A DNA stretch of 5,586 nucleotides. Origin: an uncultured Oscillibacter sp. GTDB lineage: Bacteria > Bacillota > Clostridia > Oscillospirales > Oscillospiraceae. The DNA is taken from assembly GCA_946530565.1 (NCBI GenBank), contig CAMNAE010000125.1, positions 1 to 5,586 of the forward strand, in the 5' to 3' direction. The position numbers were made by a program, and so were the translations under genes. Under the pieces are notes generated by a model. The model ran no database searches and was not told the origin of the DNA. It was given only the letters and a program-made list of their open reading frames with translations. Positions 1 through 5,220 of the stretch are shown in pieces. Position 1 is the first letter of the stretch. Each line of letters begins with the position of its first letter.

Positions 1-357
1 CCCGTTAGCGCGCAGCGCCCGGACGCCGCCGCCCGCGACGAGCGGGTTCGGATCCGCCGAGCCGACATAGACGGTTTTGATGCCGGCGGCAATCAGCGCC
101 TCGGTGCAGGGCGGCTGACGCCCTGTGTGGCAGCAGGGCTCGAGCGTCACATACATCGTGCCTCCGATCGGCGGCTCGGTGCAGTGTTTCAGTGCCTCGC
201 GCTCCGCGTGCAATTCTCCGCGCCGGTGGTGCCAGCCCTCGCCGATGATGCGCCCGTCCTTCACGATCACCGCGCCGACGAGCGGGTTCGGGTGTGTGCG
301 GCCCTCGGCCTTTTTCGCAAGCTCGATCGCGCGGGCCATGCAGTCCTCATGTGTCAT
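1..357 (-). CDS. ribD: Riboflavin biosynthesis protein RibD, deaminase domain (partial, 3' end outside window)
   Basis: The first 119 codons of RibD are visible, and the gene continues past the left edge. RibD is a bifunctional cytosolic enzyme. Its N-terminal cytidine-deaminase-like domain deaminates the pyrimidine made from GTP, and its C-terminal reductase domain (not in the window) reduces the ribosyl side chain. Seen in the translation: THPNPLVGAVIV at residues 21-32, the zinc/catalytic HAE at 50-52, and PCCHTGRQPPC at 74-84, giving the zinc ligands H50, C75 and C84 and catalytic E52. DPNPLVAGGG at 102-111 is the second conserved PNP loop. The ATG at 357 is supported by a GGGAGG ribosome binding site (364-369 region) and by the usual RibD N-terminus. 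The gene sits behind an FMN riboswitch, so FMN feedback control is expected. It probably heads a rib operon beyond the window, but that is inference. Confidence 0.97.
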   Translation of the reverse strand, partial: MTHEDCMARAIELAKKAEGRTHPNPLVGAVIVKDGRIIGEGWHHRRGELHAEREALKHCTEPPIGGTMYVTLEPCCHTGRQPPCTEALIAAGIKTVYVGSADPNPLVAGGGVRALRANG

Positions 358-387
358 TTGAACGCCTCCCTTTTGCGTCCGGGCAGC

Positions 388-423
388 GAAAAACGCCCCG
401 AACGCGCGAAACGTTCAGGGCGT
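388..423 (-). terminator. Second (promoter-distal) terminator-like hairpin in the ribD leader
   Basis: On the minus strand, a 12-bp stem with a single G-U pair (arms 412-423 and 393-404, loop 405-411) is followed at once by a run of five U (389-393, its first base shared with the stem). It lies about 18 nt before the ribD ribosome binding site. By shape it is an intrinsic terminator, and its stem is longer and more perfect than that of the hairpin at 474-508. It could be the riboswitch-controlled stop, a back-up stop, or a structure that limits translation initiation. Confidence 0.75.
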
Positions 424-473
424 GAAAATATGCAGGGATCCAGGGCGCAGCTGCAGCGGTCCCCCGCAAGGCA

Positions 474-508
474 TAAAAAATCCGGAGACGCTCAAAAAGC
501 GCTCCAGA
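474..508 (-). terminator. First intrinsic terminator downstream of the FMN riboswitch
   Basis: Reading the minus strand, CTGGAG (502-507) pairs with CTCCGG (482-487). An inner CGC/GCG helix (499-501 with 489-491) follows a single bulged U, and the 7-nt loop is U-rich. Six U follow at 475-480. This is the expected place for the expression platform of a transcription-terminating FMN riboswitch. The 5' arm could instead pair with CTCCGG in the aptamer (595-600), which would be a plausible antiterminator. That alternative pairing is inference from complementarity. Confidence 0.75.
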
Positions 509-562
509 GCATGCACAATGCGGGCAGATGCCGCGGCCTTGTGACCCCGTCTGCCTTGCACT

Positions 563-671
563 GATCTTCTTCCATCCAGACTGTACTGTCGGCCCCGGAG
601 TTTCACCGGATCCTGCCTTTCGGCTCGCGGGCTTTACCGCCGGTGGGGAATCACACCCCGCCCTGAAGATC
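563..671 (-). promoter_or_regulatory. FMN riboswitch (RFN element) controlling ribD
   Basis: The minus strand carries the conserved RFN blocks in order: AGGGCGGGGTG, the ACCGGCGGT block, CCGGTGAAACTCCGGGGCC, and then GCCGACAGT with AGTCTGGATGGAAGAAG. The closing P1 helix is a perfect 7-bp pairing of GATCTTC (665-671) with GAAGATC (563-569), which fixes both borders. Aptamers of this class bind flavin mononucleotide, and in Firmicutes they usually promote transcription termination when it is bound. Here the aptamer starts about 13 nt after the predicted transcription start and is followed by two terminator hairpins and ribD. That arrangement fits FMN-feedback repression of riboflavin synthesis. 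Confidence 0.96.
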
Positions 672-690
672 TCATTTTTAAGTTGCGCTA

Positions 691-719
691 AGGATACTAC
701 CTTTTCTGCCTGCTGTCAA
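691..719 (-). promoter_or_regulatory. Sigma-A type promoter of the riboswitch-ribD transcript
   Basis: The minus strand has a perfect -35 TTGACA (714-719), a 17-nt spacer and a -10 TATCCT (691-696, four of six consensus bases). Transcription would start near 684, just before the riboswitch. An A/T palindrome lies immediately upstream of the -35 and could act as an UP element. Confidence 0.85.
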
Positions 720-722
720 CAC

Positions 723-735
723 TTTTTTGAAAAAA
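723..735. other. A/T palindrome between two divergent promoters
   Basis: T6-G-A6 forms a 13-nt palindrome lying exactly between the -35 boxes of the minus-strand promoter (714-719) and the plus-strand promoter (740-745). A-tracts directly upstream of -35 boxes are typical UP elements bound by the RNA polymerase alpha subunit, so one element could serve both promoters. A role as an operator is an alternative. No function is shown directly. Confidence 0.45.
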
Positions 736-739
736 CGTC

Positions 740-768
740 TGGAAAGTCGCCGCATACCGTGGTATACT
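740..768 (+). promoter_or_regulatory. Extended -10 promoter of the DUF2461-HD-DUF1846 operon
   Basis: The -10 is TATACT (763-768), preceded by TGG at 760-762, which gives the TGn extended -10 motif. At 17 nt upstream lies a weak -35, TGGAAA (740-745, four of six). The predicted start is near 775, about 30 nt before the first gene. The promoter points away from the ribD promoter, so the two units are transcribed divergently. Confidence 0.7.
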
Positions 769-804
769 TGGCTGTGTTTTTTTAGAAAGAAGGCAGTGAA
801 CAAA

Positions 805-1542
805 GTGTTTCAGGGTTTTTCCGACGAGACCGTCGATTTTCTGTGGGGTCTTCGCTTCAACAATGAAAAACCGTGGTTTGAGGCACGGCGCGATATCTAT
901 CAGCGCGCGCTCAGGCAGCCCATGTCCGATCTGAAAGACGCGGCGTTTGCGCATATCAGTCAAAGGCTTCCGGACTGCGAGCTCACGGCCAAGGTCTCGC
1001 GCATCTACCGCGACGCGCGCCGCCTCGGCGGGCACGGGCCGCTGCGCGACCACAGCTGGCTGAGCGTCGAGCCTCCGGCGCCCTTTTACGAGTGGGCGGA
1101 TCACCCGAGCTTCTGGTTCGAGGTGAACCCCGAGGGCTGGTCGGCCGGCCTCGGCTACTGGCGTCCCGCCCCGGCGACGATGCGAAAGCTCCGCGCCCGG
1201 GCCGAGCGGGATCCGAAGAAGCTTGAAAAGCTGACCCGCGCGATCCGCCGGAACCCCGACCTGACGCTCGAGACCTTCCCGTATAAAAAGCCGCGGACGG
1301 CGCCGAGCAGGCTGCTCGAGCCCTGGTTCAACGCGAAGGGCTTTATGATCAGCGCCTCTGGCGCGTGGTCCGAGCGGCTCTACGCGCCCGAGTTTGAAGG
1401 CGAGCTCCTCGCCTGGTACGACGCGCTGATCCCCCTGTATCAGTACATGCTCACGCTCCCCTCGGAGCCGGACCCAAACGATGAGAAAAACGGCCATTCC
1501 GCCGGAAAGGATGATCCCCATGCCGACCGCACCGAACCGTGA
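805..1542 (+). CDS. DUF2461 domain-containing protein
   Basis: This 245-residue, probably cytosolic protein matches the DUF2461 family by recall of its conserved blocks: an opening FQGFSDETVDFLWGL, the FNNEKPWFEARRDIY block (18-32), SRIYRDARR (65-73) and FWFEVNPEGWSAGLGYWRP (103-121). The family has no established reaction, and I assign none. The GTG at 805 is preferred because it yields the family-like M-F-x-G-F opening and lies 11 nt after AGAAGG (788-793). The in-frame GTG at 796 is possible but only 2 nt from that site. An ATG at 727 lies upstream of the -10 box and cannot be the start. The C-terminal tail after about residue 218 is acidic, low in complexity and probably disordered. The gene is first in an apparent three-gene operon, and its end overlaps the next gene by 23 nt. 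Confidence 0.85.
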   Translation: MFQGFSDETVDFLWGLRFNNEKPWFEARRDIYQRALRQPMSDLKDAAFAHISQRLPDCELTAKVSRIYRDARRLGGHGPLRDHSWLSVEPPAPFYEWADHPSFWFEVNPEGWSAGLGYWRPAPATMRKLRARAERDPKKLEKLTRAIRRNPDLTLETFPYKKPRTAPSRLLEPWFNAKGFMISASGAWSERLYAPEFEGELLAWYDALIPLYQYMLTLPSEPDPNDEKNGHSAGKDDPHADRTEP

Positions 1543-2107
1543 AACCGCCCTTGCCCTGCTGGAAAAATACAACCAGGAGCCCTTCCACATCCGCCACTCC
1601 CTGACCGTCGAGGCCGTTATGCGCTGGTATGCCCGTGAGCTCGGCTATGCCGCGGACGCGGACTTCTGGGCGACCGTCGGGCTTTTGCACGACATCGACT
1701 TTGAGCGCTGGCCTGACGAGCACTGCCAGAAGGCGCCGGAGCTCCTCGCCGAGATCGACGCCTCGCCCGAGCTCGTCCACGCGGTCTGCTCACACGGCTA
1801 CGGGATCTGCTCCGACGTGGAGCCGACGCACGAGATGGAAAAGGTCCTCTTTGCCGCCGACGAGCTCACCGGGCTCATCGGCGCGGCGGCCAAAATGCGC
1901 CCGAGCAAAAGCTGCTCCGACATGGAGGTCTCGTCGCTCAAAAAGAAATTCAAAGACAAAAAATTCGCCGCCGGCTGCTCGCGCGACGTGATCCGCACCG
2001 GGGCCGAGCGCCTCGGCTGGACGCTTGAGGAGCTGATGGAAAAGACGATCCTCGCCATGCGCGAGAGCGAGGACGCGATCAACACCGCCATGGCGGGCCG
2101 GGAATGA
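1520..2107 (+). CDS. HD-domain hydrolase (HD superfamily phosphohydrolase-like)
   Basis: This 195-residue soluble protein carries the metal-binding pattern of HD-superfamily hydrolases. H26 lies in HIRHS, the HD pair H57-D58 in LLHDIDFE, H92 in CSHGYG, and D114 in FAADELTG. These would ligate one or two divalent metals for hydrolysis of a phosphate ester, typically a nucleotide. The substrate cannot be read from the sequence. It resembles the predicted HD hydrolases of the COG2316 kind. The ATG at 1520 is chosen because GGAAAGG (1504-1510) lies 9 nt upstream; in-frame ATGs at 1481 and 1511 have no suitably spaced site. The start lies inside the preceding gene, which suggests translational coupling. 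The next gene begins 22 nt after its stop. Confidence 0.88.
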   Translation: MPTAPNRETALALLEKYNQEPFHIRHSLTVEAVMRWYARELGYAADADFWATVGLLHDIDFERWPDEHCQKAPELLAEIDASPELVHAVCSHGYGICSDVEPTHEMEKVLFAADELTGLIGAAAKMRPSKSCSDMEVSSLKKKFKDKKFAAGCSRDVIRTGAERLGWTLEELMEKTILAMRESEDAINTAMAGRE

Positions 2108-2129
2108 AGCGAAAGGAGAACAGCAAGCA

Positions 2130-3614
2130 GTGAAAGCCATCGGATTTGACAACGAAAAATACCTCTCCATGCAGTCGGAGCACATCCGCGAGCGCATTGG
2201 CCAGTTCGGCGGAAAGCTCTATCTGGAATTCGGCGGCAAGCTCTTCGACGACTACCACGCCATGCGCGTGCTCCCCGGCTTCAAGGCGGACAGCAAGATC
2301 AACATGCTCTACCAGCTCCGCGAGGACGCCGAGATCGTGATCGTCATCAACGCCAACGACATCGAGAAGAACAAGGTCCGCGGCGACCTCGGCATCACCT
2401 ATGATATGGACGTGCTCCGCCTCATCGACGCCTTCCGCGGCTACGGGCTCACGGTCGGCAGTGTGGTGCTGACCCGCTTTGCGAATCAGGCAAGCGCCGT
2501 CGCCTATCAGAAGCGGCTCGAGGGGCTCGGCATCAAGGTCTACCGCCACTACCCGATCGAGGGCTACCCCGCGGACGTATCGCTGATCCTGAGCGATGAG
2601 GGCTTCGGCAAGAACGACTATATCGAGACGAAGCACCCGCTCGTCGTCATCACCGCCCCCGGCCCCGGCAGCGGCAAGATGGCCGTGTGCCTCTCGCAGC
2701 TCTATAACGACCACAAGCGCGGCGTGGAGGCCGGCTACGCGAAGTTCGAGACCTTCCCGATCTGGAATCTGCCGCTCTACCACCCGGTGAACCTCGCCTA
2801 CGAGGCCGCGACCGCGGACCTGAACGACGTGAACATGATCGACCCCTGGCACCTTGAGGCCTACGGGAAGACGACCGTCAACTACAACCGCGACGTCGAG
2901 GTCTTCCCGGTCCTGCGCGGCATGTTCTCGCGCATTTACGGCGAGTCGCCCTACAAGTCCCCGACCGACATGGGCGTCAACATGGCCGGCAACTGCATCG
3001 TCGATGACGCCGTCACCCGCCGCGCGAGCGAGCAGGAGATCATCCGCCGCTACTTCACGGCGCTGTGCGACCTGAGAAAGGGCAGCGGCAAGCCTGAGAT
3101 CGCCGAGAAGATCAAGCTTTTGATGGAGAAGGCCGGCATCGGCGTTGAGGACCGCCCGGTCGTCGCCGCGGCCAACACCCGTGCGGCGCTCACCGGCGGC
3201 CCCGCGGCCGCGCTGGAGCTTCCGAACGGGGTCATCGTGAGCGGCCGCACGACGCCGCTGCTCGGCGCCGCCTCCGCGATGCTTTTAAACGCGCTCAAGG
3301 CGCTCGCCGACATCCCCGACGAGGTCAAGCTCATGAGTCCCGAGGTTATCGAGCCGATCCAGCACCTGAAGGTCGATCACCTGGGCGGCCACAACCCGCG
3401 GCTGCACGTCGACGAGATACTGATCGCGCTGACGATCTGCGCGCGCACCGACGAGAACGCCGCCCGCGCGATGGATCAGCTCGGGGCGCTGCGCGACTGC
3501 GAGGCGCACTCCTCCGTCATCCTATCCCCGGTCGACGTGAGCACATTCAAAAAGCTCGGCGTGAATCTGACCTGCGAGCCGGTCTATCAGACGAAGAAGC
3601 TGTATCATAAGTAA
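2130..3614 (+). CDS. DUF1846 (UPF0371) family protein
   Basis: This 494-residue protein is recognised by the conserved N-terminus IGFDNEKYLSMQSEHIRERI (4-23) and the following KLYLEFGGKLFDDYHAMRVLPGF (29-51). It is full length for the family, usually about 500 residues. A glycine-rich loop TAPGPGSGKMA (175-185) resembles a phosphate-binding loop but is not a strict Walker A: M184 replaces the usual S/T. Other strong blocks are FPIWNLPLYHPVNLAYEAAT (209-228) and, near the C-terminus, HLKVDHLGGHNPRLHVDEIL (412-431), which is rich in His and Asp and could bind metal. No reaction is established for the family to my knowledge. Translation starts at GTG 2130, since the family N-terminus needs it, with AAAGGAG at 2112-2118. 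It is last in the operon and is followed by a strong terminator. Confidence 0.93.
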   Translation: MKAIGFDNEKYLSMQSEHIRERIGQFGGKLYLEFGGKLFDDYHAMRVLPGFKADSKINMLYQLREDAEIVIVINANDIEKNKVRGDLGITYDMDVLRLIDAFRGYGLTVGSVVLTRFANQASAVAYQKRLEGLGIKVYRHYPIEGYPADVSLILSDEGFGKNDYIETKHPLVVITAPGPGSGKMAVCLSQLYNDHKRGVEAGYAKFETFPIWNLPLYHPVNLAYEAATADLNDVNMIDPWHLEAYGKTTVNYNRDVEVFPVLRGMFSRIYGESPYKSPTDMGVNMAGNCIVDDAVTRRASEQEIIRRYFTALCDLRKGSGKPEIAEKIKLLMEKAGIGVEDRPVVAAANTRAALTGGPAAALELPNGVIVSGRTTPLLGAASAMLLNALKALADIPDEVKLMSPEVIEPIQHLKVDHLGGHNPRLHVDEILIALTICARTDENAARAMDQLGALRDCEAHSSVILSPVDVSTFKKLGVNLTCEPVYQTKKLYHK

Positions 3615-3635
3615 AGCGCTGAACACGATAAAAAC

Positions 3636-3686
3636 CCGCTGCGCCCTGCCGGTAGCATCATTCCGGCCGGACGCGGCGGCTTTTTT
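3636..3686 (+). terminator. Rho-independent terminator of the three-gene operon
   Basis: A 17-position GC-rich stem (arms 3636-3652 and 3663-3679, two mismatches, 10-nt loop) is followed by C and six T (3681-3686). It starts 21 nt after the DUF1846 stop codon. Five A at 3630-3634 precede the stem, so it could work weakly in the other direction too, although no minus-strand gene ends here. Confidence 0.9.
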
Positions 3687-3691
3687 GCCGC
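3656..3691 (+). repeat. Direct repeat, copy 1 (inside the terminator)
   Basis: The 12-mer CATCATTCCGGC (3656-3667) recurs exactly at 3749-3760. In both places it leads into GGC, a T-run and GCCGC. Copy 1 carries ten extra bases (3668-3677) that complete the right arm of the terminator stem. This looks like a local duplication later altered by a 10-nt insertion or deletion. Confidence 0.6.
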
Positions 3692-3710
3692 GGATGATAC
3701 CGTGGGGCTC

Positions 3711-3739
3711 TTGCTTTTTCGGCAGCTGTTTACTACAAT
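3711..3739 (+). promoter_or_regulatory. Promoter of the DIP1984-family gene
   Basis: The -35 is TTGCTT (3711-3716, three of six, with the key TTG), followed by a 17-nt spacer and the -10 TACAAT (3734-3739, five of six). The predicted start is near 3746, giving a leader of about 50 nt. The promoter lies just after the operon terminator, so the downstream gene is its own unit. Confidence 0.75.
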
Positions 3740-3748
3740 GTACGTGCA

Positions 3749-3776
3749 CATCATTCCGGCGGCTTTTTCTGCCGCC
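3749..3776 (+). repeat. Direct repeat, copy 2, forming a leader hairpin
   Basis: The second copy of CATCATTCCGGC (3749-3760) runs into a perfect 6-bp hairpin, GGCGGC (3758-3763) with GCCGCC (3771-3776) and a 7-nt T-rich loop. It sits in the 5' leader of the following gene, 8 nt before its ribosome binding site. No U-run follows, so it is not an intrinsic terminator. It may stabilise the mRNA or tune initiation, but that is inference. Confidence 0.55.
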
Positions 3777-3795
3777 ATGAAAGCGAGGTATTTCC

Positions 3796-4254
3796 ATGAA
3801 ACTTGCAGAGGCGCTGCAGGAGCGCGCGGATCTGAACCGGAAGATCGAGGAGCTGCGCCGGCGGCTCGGAAACTGCATTTTGGTGCAGGAGGGCGAGGAG
3901 CCGCCGGAGGATCCCGCCGCTCTGCTCGATGAGCTCGACGCTGCGTGCGCGCGGCTCGGGACGCTGATGGCCGGGATCAACCTGACGAACAGCCGCACTG
4001 TGGTAAACGGCGAAACGCTTACGGAGCTGATCGCCCGCAAGGATACGCTTTTATTAAAGCTCTCAGCCTGGCGCGACCTTGTATATACGGCCGGGCAGAG
4101 TGCCTCCCGCGCGCGCGGCACCGAGATCCGGGTCAGAGCCGCGCTGAAGGCGTCGGAGCTCCAAAAGAAGGTCGACCAAATGGCAAAAGAAGCGCGCCTC
4201 GTCGATAATCTTCTGCAGGAGACGAACTGGAAGGCCGAGATCATCGAAGCATAA
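3796..4254 (+). CDS. DIP1984 family protein (sometimes labelled septicolysin-like)
   Basis: This 152-residue soluble protein is predicted to be almost entirely helical. The N-terminal charged helix MKLAEALQERADLNRKIEELRRRL (1-24) is followed by an acidic, proline-containing linker (31-40). The conserved block INLTNSRTVVNGETLTELIARKD (61-83) comes next, and a long C-terminal helix runs from about 110 to 150. These blocks match my recollection of the DIP1984 family. The old septicolysin label implies a cytolysin, but there is no signal peptide or membrane segment here and I do not assign toxin activity. The ATG at 3796 has GAGGT (3785-3789) 6 nt upstream. The gene has its own promoter and appears monocistronic. 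No convincing U-tract terminator follows the stop codon. Confidence 0.85.
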   Translation: MKLAEALQERADLNRKIEELRRRLGNCILVQEGEEPPEDPAALLDELDAACARLGTLMAGINLTNSRTVVNGETLTELIARKDTLLLKLSAWRDLVYTAGQSASRARGTEIRVRAALKASELQKKVDQMAKEARLVDNLLQETNWKAEIIEA

Positions 4255-4321
4255 ACCCCCGTCTGGTAACTCCGGCGGTGTGCATATCAGGCGGCAGCTG
4301 CCTGAAGCTGCTTATGGTCAT

Positions 4322-4354
4322 GTGCCGCGGGCAGGCACGGGGTTCGAATCCCCG
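4322..4354 (+). other. Orphan tRNA-like T-arm with adjacent variable-arm-like hairpin
   Basis: The gap between the DIP1984 gene and the PAP2 gene (4255-4490) contains no supported gene. Within it, CGGGG-TTCGAAT-CCCCG (4338-4354) is a textbook tRNA T-arm with the GTTCGAATC core. Directly upstream, GTGCC (4322-4326) and GGCAC (4334-4338) form a 5-bp hairpin with a 7-nt loop, placed like the variable arm of a class II (Leu/Ser) tRNA. The next seven bases, AGTATCT (4355-4361), have no good acceptor partner upstream, no CCA follows, and I could not fold an anticodon arm. It may be a degenerate tRNA, a tRNA 3' fragment or chance. The rest of the gap shows nothing else I can support. Confidence 0.4.
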
Positions 4355-4490
4355 AGTATCTTTATGTCCCCGATCGCGCACGACCGCATGGATCATCGCA
4401 CATCACGCATCACCGGATATGGACGCCGGAGCGAGGGCGGGTATGGGGTTTTCAAATCATTTTGCAGACAGCAGCGGAGGTTTTGTCTTC

Positions 4491-5117
4491 ATGTCGGTTT
4501 TTTTGCGTGCAGCTCTGGTACAGGCGGTGCTTCTCGGACTGCAGATCCTGATCTATTTCGGCGTTGAGCGCTTCGAGGGCCAGCCGCACGACATCTCACG
4601 CCCGATCGACGCGCATGTACCTTTCCGCCCGGGCTGGGTCGTGCCCTACTGCCTCTGGTTCCCGCTGATCGCCGTCTTCCCGCTCGCGCTCGCCGTGTAC
4701 GCGCCGGGCGTCTACGAGGTCTACATGCCCGCGATCGCCTTCGGCATCGTGTCGAGCACGCTCGTGTACATTCTCTACCCGACCTCGTTCACGCGGCCGA
4801 AGCCGCCTGAGACCTTTTTCGGCCGGCTCATGGCGATCGTCTACAAGGGGAGCTACAAGGGTGTCAACTGCGCGCCGAGCCTCCACTGCTCGCAGTGCTT
4901 TGTCGTGATGGCCGCGGCTGTCCTCGCCTCCGCGCTGCCCTTCCCCGTCCGCTCAGCCGCGTTCATCATTGCGGTTTTGATCGTGCTTGCCACGCAGTTC
5001 ACCAAGCAGCACGTGTTGATCGACGCGCTCACCGCCGTTCCGGTCGCCGTGCTCGGCTGGCTCTTCGGCACGGCCTTTCCGGCGTCCTTCCTCACCGCGT
5101 TCATCTATGGCGGATAA
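4491..5117 (+). CDS. PAP2-superfamily membrane phosphatase
   Basis: This 208-residue integral membrane protein has about five or six hydrophobic segments, near residues 6-24, 52-71, 78-97, 134-151, 154-170 and 180-197. PAP2-superfamily signatures are visible: TRPKPP (101-106) in place of the first motif, CAPSLHCSQ (127-135) containing the SLH motif with H132, and KQHVLIDAL (172-180) with the catalytic-type H174 and D178. Such enzymes remove phosphate from lipids or isoprenoid diphosphates, or transfer lipid head groups, on the outer face of the membrane. The substrate here is unknown. The ATG at 4491 follows GGAGG (4476-4480) by 10 nt. The reading frame is open back to 4278, but that extension is not membrane-like or family-like and crosses the T-arm sequence. 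I find no clear promoter close upstream. Confidence 0.87.
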   Translation: MSVFLRAALVQAVLLGLQILIYFGVERFEGQPHDISRPIDAHVPFRPGWVVPYCLWFPLIAVFPLALAVYAPGVYEVYMPAIAFGIVSSTLVYILYPTSFTRPKPPETFFGRLMAIVYKGSYKGVNCAPSLHCSQCFVVMAAAVLASALPFPVRSAAFIIAVLIVLATQFTKQHVLIDALTAVPVAVLGWLFGTAFPASFLTAFIYGG

Positions 5118-5173
5118 AAAAACCGAAAATCCGAATTTGTCACAGAAACGTAACACACTTTTCCCACCGAACG

Positions 5174-5182
5174 TGTTATAAT
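5174..5182 (+). promoter_or_regulatory. Extended -10 promoter of ssrA
   Basis: A perfect -10 TATAAT (5177-5182) is preceded by TGT (5174-5176), giving the TGn extended -10 motif. No good -35 lies at the usual distance, and the extended motif would compensate. The start is expected near 5189, leaving a leader of about 30 nt to be removed from the tmRNA precursor, normally by RNase P. That leader can form a small hairpin at 5191-5211. Confidence 0.82.
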
Positions 5183-5220
5183 CCATTCTGCGAGAACGCT
5201 CTTGGCGCTCGATCGAATAC

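Noticed and set aside
36..291. Exact 16-nt direct repeat CGACGAGCGGGTTCGG at 36-51 and 276-291
   Set aside because: Both copies encode the conserved PNPLV motif on the ribD strand (residues 22-26 and 103-107), which occurs twice in RibD proteins; coding constraint with biased codons explains it.
697..1590. Long open frame on the minus strand, 297 codons
   Set aside because: It is antisense to the DUF2461 gene, covers both divergent promoters, has arginine/glycine-rich composition typical of a GC-rich shadow frame, and shows no family motifs.
2079..2852. Minus-strand open frame of 257 codons opposite the DUF1846 gene
   Set aside because: Its valine, aspartate and histidine richness mirrors the codon bias of the plus-strand gene; it has no recognisable domain or ribosome binding site.
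4265..4362. A full-length class II tRNA or selenocysteine tRNA ending at the T-arm
   Set aside because: The best 5' acceptor candidate, GGTAACT at 4265-4271, leaves two mismatches with AGTATCT; no anticodon stem with a proper 7-nt loop could be placed, and CCA is missing.
4278..4490. N-terminal extension of the PAP2 gene to the ATG at 4278
   Set aside because: The extension has no ribosome binding site, is cysteine/arginine-rich and not family-like, and crosses the T-arm hairpin; the ATG at 4491 has GGAGG 10 nt upstream and leads into the first membrane segment.
5111..5138. Possible terminator after the PAP2 gene (CGGAT at 5111-5115 with ATCCG at 5129-5133)
   Set aside because: The stem is only 5 bp around an A-rich 13-nt loop, includes the stop codon and is followed by only AATTTG, so it is too weak to call.
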